20,375 nt of DNA, taken from Betaproteobacteria bacterium (GTDB taxonomy: Bacteria > Pseudomonadota > Gammaproteobacteria > Burkholderiales > Burkholderiaceae_C). Under the pieces are notes generated by a model. The model was given only the letters and a program-made list of their open reading frames with translations. It was not told the origin of the DNA and searched no databases. Of this stretch, positions 1 through 6,611 are shown piece after piece; the first letter of the stretch is position 1; each line of letters begins with the position of its first letter. Where the stretch lies: NCBI GenBank assembly GCA_025354965.1, contig JANXLW010000093.1, positions 1 to 20,375 of the forward strand. Reading direction: 5' to 3'. A program made the position numbers and the translations under genes.

Positions 1-230
1 GGGCAGTCGGGTCGATGTGCCCGGCTTCTGGTACGAGAAGAACATCGCGCTAAGCCACGAAGACTATGGCAGCCTGCGCATCGGCCAAGCCCAGATTGGT
101 GCCGTAAGGATAGTCGGCCACGTTCCAGGAACGGGTGGTCATGTGGCCGATGCGCAGGCTGCCATAGTCTTCGTGGCTTAGCGCGATGTTCTTCTCGTAC
201 CAGAAGCCGGGCACATCGACCCGACTGCCC
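1..230. repeat. Perfect 87-bp inverted repeat with 56-nt spacer at the window edge
   Basis: Bases 1-87 are the exact reverse complement of 144-230, with 88-143 as the unpaired loop. No mismatch was found when the arms were compared by eye. The right arm lies inside a minus-strand beta-barrel gene and reads as sensible protein (residues about 145-173 of that frame). The left arm is the same coding sequence turned round, so the gene runs into its own antisense copy. The arm touches base 1, so its full length is unknown. A fold-back chimera from amplification or a mis-assembled contig end is the simplest explanation. A genuine hairpin is possible but less likely. Confidence 0.95.
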
Positions 231-664
231 AGACGATCATCGGTGAGGTGGGCACTGTCCACCAGGCCGTCGCGCCAGCGCTGGCTCACCAGAGCTGATA
301 CCTTGTACCCGCGGCCCAGGTCATACTTGACGCCCAGATAAGGTTGCACCTGGTAATTCACGGTGCTAACCGTCTTGTAGGTTTGACCCGGAAGCAGCGG
401 ATCGGCCCAAATTTTGTCTTTGCCTTCAGTAGAAGCTACCCATTGGCAGTCGATGCAGCGGTTCTCGTGCTGCCCCACGGTGAGCTGGCCAAAACCGGTC
501 AGGCTGAACATGCCGTCGGGCCCGAAGTCAAGTGCCTGGCTGGCGCTTGACATTGACAGCGCGACGACGACGAGGCCGGCTTGCAAGGTGCGTTGGCGAG
601 TGACACCGGCAGAACAATAGGCCCGCCGCACGGCGGCGCTGATCGAGGTGGTTTTGATGTTCAT
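50..664 (-). CDS. Outer-membrane beta-barrel (porin-like) protein, 3' end lost or scrambled
   Basis: The frame reads leftward from ATG at 662-664. It has a long N-terminal export segment with a hydrophobic core around residues 28-42 and a likely signal peptidase site after the SASQA stretch near residue 44. Alternating polar and hydrophobic strands typical of an outer-membrane barrel follow (for example FSLTGFGQLTVGQ and YKVSALVSQRW). A CIDC pair sits at residues 70-73. About the first 192 residues look genuine. The last 12 codons, to the stop at 50, come from the inverted repeat at 1-87 and are probably not real, so the true protein should be longer. No good Shine-Dalgarno site precedes the ATG, so the start is uncertain. 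An operator palindrome 24 bases upstream and the divergent GH81 gene suggest a glucan-oligosaccharide channel, but the substrate is an inference. Confidence 0.65.
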   Translation of the reverse strand: MNIKTTSISAAVRRAYCSAGVTRQRTLQAGLVVVALSMSSASQALDFGPDGMFSLTGFGQLTVGQHENRCIDCQWVASTEGKDKIWADPLLPGQTYKTVSTVNYQVQPYLGVKYDLGRGYKVSALVSQRWRDGLVDSAHLTDDRLGSRVDVPGFWYEKNIALSHEDYGSLRIGHMTTRSWNVADYPYGTNLGLADAQAAIVFVA

Positions 665-687
665 AATGATTGGGGGCTGAGATAACG

Positions 688-701
688 TGAAAGCGCTTTC
701 A
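688..701. promoter_or_regulatory. LacI-family-type operator palindrome, copy 1
   Basis: TGAAAGCGCTTTCA is a perfect 14-bp palindrome with a central CG step, the form bound by many LacI-family sugar repressors. It lies 24 bases upstream of the leftward beta-barrel start. A weak -10-like TTATCT (685 down to 680, minus strand) lies next to it. Identical copies are at 826-839 and 4261-4274. The cognate repressor is not in the window. Confidence 0.8.
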
Positions 702-788
702 TAACGCCCTGATCATCCTGCTTTTTTTGACAATTGAAACCCCGTGTTTTCCCTAATCGGACGAAATATCGGTCTTTTTATGAAACTC

Positions 789-812
789 GGGTAAACCCTC
801 AAAGGGTAAACC
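789..812. promoter_or_regulatory. Paired GGGTAAACC boxes, possible activator site
   Basis: GGGTAAACC occurs at 789-797 and again at 804-812, a 15-base period (about one and a half helical turns). The pair ends 13 bases before operator copy 2. Related GGGAAACC boxes precede the promoter of the lipoprotein gene at 4337. The position just upstream of the presumed core promoter fits an activator. The protein that binds it cannot be named from the sequence. Confidence 0.4.
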
Positions 813-825
813 TGAGGATGTTATT

Positions 826-846
826 TGAAAGCGCTTTCATTATGAT
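826..846 (+). promoter_or_regulatory. LacI-type operator copy 2 with adjoining -10-like element for the GH81 gene
   Basis: The palindrome TGAAAGCGCTTTCA is at 826-839. One base later comes TATGAT (841-846), a reasonable -10 hexamer. No good -35 is found 17 bases upstream (around 818-823), which would suit an activator-dependent promoter helped by the boxes at 789-812. The operator would then fill the spacer between -35 and -10, a classic repression position. The palindrome is certain; the promoter assignment is tentative. Confidence 0.6.
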
Positions 847-885
847 TCAGCGCTGGTGCATTTGATGACTGTTGAGGAAATTACC

Positions 886-3147
886 ATGAAACTAATTCAA
901 GGCTTTGGCCTGGCATTGTTGGTCGGGTGGGGTGCGTTGACCGGGGCCGTGGCGCAGCCGGCCAAGCTCGGTGCCGGTACTTATTTCTTGGCGCCCAAGG
1001 GGGGTGACCGGATGGTGCCAGCGGCGCAGTTCCGCACCGATGCCTTGCTCAAAACGGCGGCGCAATCTGCCCAGTGGTATTCATCGGTGCTATACAGCGC
1101 CACGCCCGAGGCGCTGTTTGTGCAGCCGTTGACGGTCAAGACAACGGCCGGCGGGCTTGAGCTTGCCTTGCCCAGCAAAGAGGTGGTACCAACCGAGCGG
1201 CGCGACACCGAGATTCGCTACCCGCACCGCGACCCGCTGATCATTTCACCCACTGCGTTCGAGCCGGGTCAGCCCAAGCTGGCCAAGGCCAGCGACTGGG
1301 CGGTTGACATCTCGATGGCGCGCGGCGCCGACCAGATGCTGGTGACCGTGGCGCATGGCAGCCCGTATGCCTATGTGCAGCTTTCCCGCGGTGATGTGCG
1401 CCTGCGCCTGCCGGCGGCGGCTGAGCGCATCGAGTTCGCCGCCGATGCCCGGCTGCTGGCACTGCGCGTCAAAGGCAAGTCGTACGCGCTGTTCGGACCC
1501 ACCGGCGTGCGCTGGGAACAGGCATCGTCCAGCGAATGGATCGGTCGATTGCCGGAAGGCAAGGGCTATGTTTCGGCCGCCGCGCTGCCCGATGAGAAAG
1601 CCGAAACACTGGCGCTCTTTGCCCGCCACGCCTATGCCTTTATTCAGGACACCCGCGTTGACTGGCGTTTTGATGCTCCAGCCAGTCAGGTCGAGACTAC
1701 TTTCAAAGCGACTACGCGCGTCATGGAAGGGGCCGATAACGGTCCACTGCTGGGCCTATACCCGCATCAGTGGTTCAACAATGCTTCGGTTGAATCAAAA
1801 CTGGGCGCCGGCTTTGATACCGTGCGCGGCAAGATTCGCCTGCTCGCAGCTTCGCAGTTCAAGACCACTGCCACCTACTCGGGCTTCGTGCCGTTTTGGC
1901 CAGGCGTGACCGACCCGGCCCGCAAGGCGGAATTGAGCGAACTGACCAAAACCGACCAACGCAACGCGCGCCGCATGATGCTGGAAGAAGGCAAGGGACC
2001 TTATTGGCAAGGCAAGGGATTGCAGCGCATATTGAAACTGATGGATGTGGTGGAACAGCAGGGTGACCTGGAAGGCCGTGATCGTCTTTTGACTTTGGTA
2101 AAAGGCCGCACGGAACAATGGCTGGCGGGCGAGGGCAGCACCTATTTTCACCTCGACAAGGGTCAGGGTACGTTGGCCAGTTATCCGGAAGAATTTTTTA
2201 CCGTTGAACAATTGAACGACCACCACTTCACCTACGGGTACTGGATCCGGGCGGCGGCTGACATTGCCCTGCGCGACCCGGCCTGGGCTGCCAAAGACAA
2301 ATGGGGTGGCATGGTGGACTTGCTGATTGCCGACATTGCAACCGCCAAACGCGGCGCTGCCGACTTTCCTTTCCTGCGCAACTTTGACCCCTACGAGGGG
2401 CATTCGTGGGCTTCCGGCATTGGCATGGGCGCCATGGGCAACAACCAGGAATCATCCAGTGAAGCGGTCAACGCCTGGGCCGGACTGGTGCTGTGGGGCG
2501 AGATCAACGGCAACCGCGAGTTGCGCGACCTCGGCCTGTACCTCTACACCACCGAGATTGAGGCCATCAACCATTACTGGTTTGATATCTACGGCAAGGT
2601 GTTTGCGCCCGAGTACAAAAACGTCGAGGTGAGCCAGGTATTTGGCGGCATGTACGCGCACAACACCTGGTGGATTGACGACCCGCGCCAGATCAAGGGC
2701 ATCAACATTCTGCCGATCACCACGGTGTCCACCTACCTTGGACGCGACCCCCAGTTTGTCAAGCGCAGCGTGGACTCGCTGAAGCCCGAGATCGAGATCT
2801 TCAAAGCACGCGGCAAGAGCGTCAACCCGCCCGACATCTGGCAGGACATCTTTGCCCAGTACCTGGGGTTGGCTGATCCGGCGCTGGGGCTGGCGCAATG
2901 GAACCGCTGGGGTTCGTTCGAGTTGGGCGACACGCGTTCACATGCTTTGCACTGGTTGCAGAGCCTGAAGGAAATGGGCACGCCCGATTTCACCGTCACC
3001 GCCGACACCACGCTGTACGCCGTCTTCAAGCGCTCCGATGGTGGCAAAACCTATCTGGCTTACAACGCCGGCAAGGCACCGATCAGCGTCAAATTCAGCG
3101 ATGGCAAGACGCTCAGTGTGGCAGCGGGGGCGCTGGCTCGCATGTAA
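886..3147 (+). CDS. Secreted GH81 endo-beta-1,3-glucanase
   Basis: The 753-residue protein belongs to glycoside hydrolase family 81, inverting endo-1,3-beta-glucanases that cut laminarin, curdlan, callose or paramylon. The start is ATG 886, with GAGGA at 874-878 seven bases upstream, rather than the ATG at 856. A Sec signal peptide ends near AVA|Q (residues 23/24), and there is no lipobox. The family signature around residues 505-540 contains GHSWASG and then NNQESSSEA. E522 and E526 have the i/i+4 spacing of the known GH81 catalytic glutamates. D445, in LNDHHFTYGY, fits the conserved acid. A beta-rich N-terminal domain (about 30-290) precedes the (alpha/alpha)6 part. No separate binding module is seen. 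It is the first gene of the rightward cluster, under operator copy 2. The protein may leave the periplasm through the T2SS encoded downstream (inference). Confidence 0.93.
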   Translation: MKLIQGFGLALLVGWGALTGAVAQPAKLGAGTYFLAPKGGDRMVPAAQFRTDALLKTAAQSAQWYSSVLYSATPEALFVQPLTVKTTAGGLELALPSKEVVPTERRDTEIRYPHRDPLIISPTAFEPGQPKLAKASDWAVDISMARGADQMLVTVAHGSPYAYVQLSRGDVRLRLPAAAERIEFAADARLLALRVKGKSYALFGPTGVRWEQASSSEWIGRLPEGKGYVSAAALPDEKAETLALFARHAYAFIQDTRVDWRFDAPASQVETTFKATTRVMEGADNGPLLGLYPHQWFNNASVESKLGAGFDTVRGKIRLLAASQFKTTATYSGFVPFWPGVTDPARKAELSELTKTDQRNARRMMLEEGKGPYWQGKGLQRILKLMDVVEQQGDLEGRDRLLTLVKGRTEQWLAGEGSTYFHLDKGQGTLASYPEEFFTVEQLNDHHFTYGYWIRAAADIALRDPAWAAKDKWGGMVDLLIADIATAKRGAADFPFLRNFDPYEGHSWASGIGMGAMGNNQESSSEAVNAWAGLVLWGEINGNRELRDLGLYLYTTEIEAINHYWFDIYGKVFAPEYKNVEVSQVFGGMYAHNTWWIDDPRQIKGINILPITTVSTYLGRDPQFVKRSVDSLKPEIEIFKARGKSVNPPDIWQDIFAQYLGLADPALGLAQWNRWGSFELGDTRSHALHWLQSLKEMGTPDFTVTADTTLYAVFKRSDGGKTYLAYNAGKAPISVKFSDGKTLSVAAGALARM

Positions 3148-4106
3148 TGAAGACAAGCTGCCTCCTGCTCATTGGTTTGCTGCTGAGCGCATGTGGCGGG
3201 GGTGGGGCTGGCTCTGCCAGTGCGGTGGCAGACTCCGGGTCAACCGCCATCATTCCCGCACCCGTTGCATCAGGGCCAGCGCCAGCGACGCAGCCACCGC
3301 CACCGCCACCGCCACCGCCACCAGCCGCGCCGTCGTCATCAACGTTGCCTGGCTGGACGCTGGTCTGGTCGGACGAGTTTGATGTAGACGGCTTGCCGGA
3401 CGCCAGTAAATGGGCTTACGACACCGAGCGCAACAAGCTAGGCTGGTACAACAACGAGAAGCAGTATTACGCCAATGCCCGCCCTGAAAATTCAAGGGTG
3501 CTGGGCGGTAAGCTGATCATCACCGCGCGCACTGAAACCCTGAACCCGGTCGTCTTCACCGACTACGGCAACCAGCAATACACCTCGGCCCGCCTGATCA
3601 CGCGTGGCAAGGCCAGTTGGACTTATGGGTTTTATGAGGTGCGCGCCAAATTGCCCTGCAGCCTGGGCACATGGCCGGCCATCTGGGCGCTGGGCACCGG
3701 CGGTGTCTGGCCCGATGATGGCGAGATTGACCTGATGGAACAAAGAGGTATCAGCGCTACCGATAAAGGCGTGGTGCTGGGTACCATTCACACGCGGGCC
3801 TTCAACTATTACAACGGCAGTCTGGGTGTGGCTAAAGGATCCAGTGTTTCGCTGAGCGACGCCTGCAGCAGTTTCCACAATTACCAGCTCACCTGGTCCG
3901 CCGACAAGTTGCAGCTCGGCGTCGACGGCACCATTTATTTTGAGTACCTCAATCCGAAAGACGGCGACTACGCCAAGTGGCCTTTTGATAAGCCACAGTA
4001 CCTGATATTGAACCTGGCCATGGGCGGTGACCTGGGAGGCGTCGTACCTGCCAATTTTGTGTCGGACCAGATGGAAGTGGACTATGTTCGCGTCTATCAG
4101 AAGTAG
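3147..4106 (+). CDS. GH16 laminarinase-like lipoprotein (endo-beta-1,3-glucanase)
   Basis: The 319-residue protein starts at ATG 3147, sharing one base with the GH81 stop (TAATG), so the two are translationally coupled. The N-terminus has a lipobox LLSAC with acylated Cys16 and a CGGGG tail, followed by a low-complexity linker with ten prolines (residues 50-59). A single GH16 domain fills about residues 66-319. The catalytic motif is EIDLME, with E193 as nucleophile, D195 and E198 as acid/base. The surrounding WPAIWALG and WPDDG segments are typical of laminarinases, and the domain ends in the usual VDYVRVYQK strand. It should hydrolyse beta-1,3 or mixed beta-1,3/1,4 glucan while anchored to a membrane. 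The flexible linker suggests display at the surface. Substrate choice between laminarin and mixed-linkage glucan cannot be settled from the sequence. Confidence 0.92.
   Translation: MKTSCLLLIGLLLSACGGGGAGSASAVADSGSTAIIPAPVASGPAPATQPPPPPPPPPPAAPSSSTLPGWTLVWSDEFDVDGLPDASKWAYDTERNKLGWYNNEKQYYANARPENSRVLGGKLIITARTETLNPVVFTDYGNQQYTSARLITRGKASWTYGFYEVRAKLPCSLGTWPAIWALGTGGVWPDDGEIDLMEQRGISATDKGVVLGTIHTRAFNYYNGSLGVAKGSSVSLSDACSSFHNYQLTWSADKLQLGVDGTIYFEYLNPKDGDYAKWPFDKPQYLILNLAMGGDLGGVVPANFVSDQMEVDYVRVYQK
3294..3322 (+). repeat. CCACCG hexanucleotide tandem repeat coding a polyproline linker
   Basis: Four full CCACCG units and most of a fifth encode most of the ten-proline run between the lipid anchor and the GH16 domain. 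Changes in unit number would add or remove two residues without shifting the frame, so the linker length could vary between strains. Confidence 0.9.
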
Positions 4107-4177
4107 TGCCAAAGCTTGTTTGCGGTCTAGCCATAGGGTCGTCGCTTTGATGCGCCAACTGACAGCAACCAGATCAC

Positions 4178-4226
4178 CTAGGGAAACCCCTAGTACCCGC
4201 TTAGGGAAACCACCTAGGAGTAACCC
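4178..4226. promoter_or_regulatory. Cluster of TAGGGAAACC boxes upstream of the lipoprotein promoter
   Basis: TAGGGAAACC occurs at 4179-4188 and 4202-4211, 23 bases apart, each followed by CCTAG within a few bases. The first copy is also a small inverted repeat, CTAGGG (4178-4183) with CCCTAG (4188-4193). GGAGTAACCC follows at 4217-4226. The cluster ends two bases before a plausible -35, a normal activator position. It resembles the GGGTAAACC pair at 789-812. The binding protein is unknown. Confidence 0.45.
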
Positions 4227-4227
4227 A

Positions 4228-4256
4228 TTGCAAAAGATCGTGCCTGCATCTACCAT
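4228..4256 (+). promoter_or_regulatory. Candidate sigma-70 promoter of the lipoprotein gene
   Basis: TTGCAA (4228-4233) and TACCAT (4251-4256) are separated by exactly 17 bases, and each matches the consensus at four of six positions. Transcription would begin near 4263, inside the operator palindrome at 4261-4274, so a bound repressor would block it. The leader to ATG 4337 would be about 75 bases. Confidence 0.4.
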
Positions 4257-4260
4257 TGTC

Positions 4261-4288
4261 TGAAAGCGCTTTCATGAATGCGCTTTCG
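4261..4288. promoter_or_regulatory. LacI-type operator copy 3 with a degenerate tandem copy
   Basis: TGAAAGCGCTTTCA at 4261-4274 is identical to copies 1 and 2. It is followed directly by TGAATGCGCTTTCG (4275-4288), which matches it at 12 of 14 positions. Two abutting sites one 14-bp unit apart suggest cooperative or graded repression of the lipoprotein genes. Confidence 0.8.
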
Positions 4289-4336
4289 AGTTTTCAACCA
4301 CCGCACCCACTTTACTTTCAGCCAGGAGCAAATTCC

Positions 4337-6550
4337 ATGAATCGCTTTGCAAAAACCTTCACCCTGTCGGCCTGCGCGCTGGCGGCCTCCTTGCTGATCA
4401 GCGCCTGCGGTGGCGGCACTTCGGGTGACACCGTAGCGCCTACCGTGGCCATCACTTCGGTGGCAAATCGCGCTGGCGTTGTGACCTTTACCTTCAAGTT
4501 CAGTGAAAGCGTCGGAACCAGCTTTTCAATTGAAGACCTGGTGGTTACCAACGGCACACCAGGGGGTCTGACCAAGGTTGATGCAACAACTTACACGGTG
4601 GATGTGACACCCACTGGCACTGCGGCGCCCAGCGTAACTCTGGCAGCCGGCAAGGTGTTTGACCTTGCCAACAATCCGAATGCTGTCGCAGCCAGCAACA
4701 CCTACGCGCCCCCACCTACTGCGCCGACCACTGCAGCTGCAACGCCGACGGCATTGGCCGCAAATGTGAGTTCAATTTACAGCGACGCTTACACCCCGGT
4801 GGCGGGTGTCGACTTAAGGCCTGACTGGGGTCAGTCCACCCAAGTCAGTGAAGTACTGGTTGCCTCCAACAAAACAGAGAAGTACACCGCATTCAATTAC
4901 GAGGGTATTCAATTCGCAAATACTGACGTGTCCGCAATGAGCAAACTGCATATTGACGTCTGGACTCCTGACGTGACGTCCTTCAAGGTATCCATTATTT
5001 CTCCGGGGAAAGAAAATGCCGTTACGCTTACTCCGACATTGGGTGGCTGGAATAACTATGACATTGATCTGAGCCAGTACACGGTGCCCGACAAAACCGC
5101 AATTTTTCAAATCAAACTTGAAGGTACACCCACCGGCGGGACACTATTTTTCGACAACCTGTATTTCTGGAAAGCGCCTGCAGCAGTCAGTTGCGGTACA
5201 ACAGTTCCCACATGTGCGCCCACTACATCGATTCCAGCGGGTGCTACAACGATTTACAGCGACGCAGCCTCTGTCGCTGGCTTTAACCCATTCCCCAATT
5301 GGGGTCAAACGACGACCGAGACCGAGGTGACGATTGCAAGCAATAAGTCGTTGAAATATGTGTTCCCGGGTGTCGGTTTCCCTGGTGGCTTCGAGGGACT
5401 CGACTGGGCAGCAAACCCGGTAGATGTGTCGACCAAGGGCAAGCTGCATCTTGATCTTTGGTCCCCCGACCTGACCAGCGTGAAGGTATCAATCATTTCC
5501 ACAGGCAAAGAGAACGCCTATACCCAAGCTATAACAGCCGGCAACTGGAACAGCGTAGACATCGACCTCAGCAACTATACGGTCCCGGACCTGAAAGCCA
5601 TCATTCAGATCAAGCTCGAAACGGTAAGCTCGGGCGGAACGCTCTACGTAGACAACATCTATTTCTGGGGCACAGCGAGCGGCACTGGCGGGACTACCAC
5701 TACCACGCCCGTCGACATGGGTTCGGGTGGCGCACAGACGATGACCATGTATCCTGCAACAGGTGCGCCCGCATGTGGAGCACCTGCGCAACCACTGTGC
5801 CTATTCACTACAGGCGATTATATTTTCGCAGGTGATTACAAGGGCGGCCTTGAAGCGGGGACCGGGCGCTATGCAACCTTTGTGGGGTCGCAAACCGTTG
5901 CACCTGCGGTATTGCCAACCGCGCTGGCTGGTGGCGACATTGGTCACTATAACGACCCTGCAATAGATAGCTCATCTCAAAAATTGGCGGCGGAAGGCTG
6001 GGTAACCGGCACGTCTACAGACCCTGCAGGTTCGCCGAACTTCTTCTATCAGTTTGTACTGACGAAGCCAGCAGCCACTTTCGCTAGTTCGTATATGGGT
6101 GTCTACGTGAACGCTCCGCAAAACGGAACGGTGGATGTGAGCGCCAGAAGCAATATGAAGTTGCGCATTTGGGGGCCGGGCCAAATGTACCAAAACAACA
6201 TTCCTACTTCCTCAAATGTTAGCCTCAACCCGGTCTTGAACTTGACATTGGCCGGTCCAAAAAATGTGGGTTGCTCATCTGGTTCGGGCGGTAGCGAGAT
6301 TACAAAAAATCTAATCGCAAATTCAACTATTGGTGGGGCTGCTGAGTACACGGTATCTTTGGCGGGCTGGACGCTTGTTACTGGGTGTGGGGGCGATGCA
6401 AGCGCTGCCGATGTGCTGAAGCATGTGGCTAGGATAGTGGTAAATATCCCGGCTGCAAGCTTCAACTTTACCAATCCAAACGGAACCGCGGGTGTCGACG
6501 CAACTGCCTATCTGACCGGTGTAAACCTTGGGGCAATCAGCTTCAAGTAG
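4337..6550 (+). CDS. Large lipoprotein with Ig-like and duplicated carbohydrate-binding-like domains
   Basis: The start is ATG 4337, with AGGAG at 4324-4328. The 737-residue protein has lipobox LISAC (Cys24) and a CGGG tail. Domains, by inspection: a bacterial Ig-like domain at about 33-125 (FTFKFSESVG, VTLAAGKVFDLANN); two homologous beta-sandwich modules at about 144-282 and 302-446, each opening with IYSDA, containing a (D/N)WGQ and a W(T/S)PD segment, then VSIIS.GKENA, and closing with DN(L/I)YFW; and an unrecognised C-terminal region at about 455-737. Conserved tryptophans in the repeats look like glycan-stacking residues. No catalytic signature was seen. The context beside GH81 and GH16 suggests a surface glucan-binding protein, analogous in role but not in sequence to SusE/SusF. 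The function is inferred. Base composition is visibly richer in A+T than in the flanking genes. Confidence 0.8.
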   Translation: MNRFAKTFTLSACALAASLLISACGGGTSGDTVAPTVAITSVANRAGVVTFTFKFSESVGTSFSIEDLVVTNGTPGGLTKVDATTYTVDVTPTGTAAPSVTLAAGKVFDLANNPNAVAASNTYAPPPTAPTTAAATPTALAANVSSIYSDAYTPVAGVDLRPDWGQSTQVSEVLVASNKTEKYTAFNYEGIQFANTDVSAMSKLHIDVWTPDVTSFKVSIISPGKENAVTLTPTLGGWNNYDIDLSQYTVPDKTAIFQIKLEGTPTGGTLFFDNLYFWKAPAAVSCGTTVPTCAPTTSIPAGATTIYSDAASVAGFNPFPNWGQTTTETEVTIASNKSLKYVFPGVGFPGGFEGLDWAANPVDVSTKGKLHLDLWSPDLTSVKVSIISTGKENAYTQAITAGNWNSVDIDLSNYTVPDLKAIIQIKLETVSSGGTLYVDNIYFWGTASGTGGTTTTTPVDMGSGGAQTMTMYPATGAPACGAPAQPLCLFTTGDYIFAGDYKGGLEAGTGRYATFVGSQTVAPAVLPTALAGGDIGHYNDPAIDSSSQKLAAEGWVTGTSTDPAGSPNFFYQFVLTKPAATFASSYMGVYVNAPQNGTVDVSARSNMKLRIWGPGQMYQNNIPTSSNVSLNPVLNLTLAGPKNVGCSSGSGGSEITKNLIANSTIGGAAEYTVSLAGWTLVTGCGGDASAADVLKHVARIVVNIPAASFNFTNPNGTAGVDATAYLTGVNLGAISFK

Positions 6551-6569
6551 GCTGCAAAAGGCAACCTGC

Positions 6570-6585
6570 CCCGTTTTGTAACGGG
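6570..6585 (+). other. Small intergenic hairpin between the two lipoprotein genes
   Basis: CCCGTT (6570-6575) and AACGGG (6580-6585) form a perfect 6-bp stem with a TTGT loop, 20 bases after the upstream stop. No U-tract follows, so it is not a convincing intrinsic terminator. It might stabilise or process the message, or attenuate it weakly. Confidence 0.35.
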
Positions 6586-6611
6586 ATAACCATTTACCCC
6601 GGGAGTACCCA

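Noticed and set aside
727..757. Perfect TTGACA at 727-732 as a -35 for the GH81 gene
   Set aside because: The best following -10 (CCTAAT, 752-757) is weak and spaced 19 bases away, and the start would lie over 120 bases upstream of the gene. It is kept only as a remote alternative.
3492..4256. Long minus-strand open frame (254 codons) opposite the GH16 gene
   Set aside because: It lies antisense to the well-supported GH16 catalytic domain, has no recognisable domain or ribosome-binding site, and arises from high-GC codon bias.
4256..4336. Upstream ATG codons that would extend the first large lipoprotein by 27 residues
   Set aside because: The extension crosses the operator, lacks a ribosome-binding site and would bury the lipoprotein signal. 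ATG 4337 has AGGAG and an immediate signal peptide.
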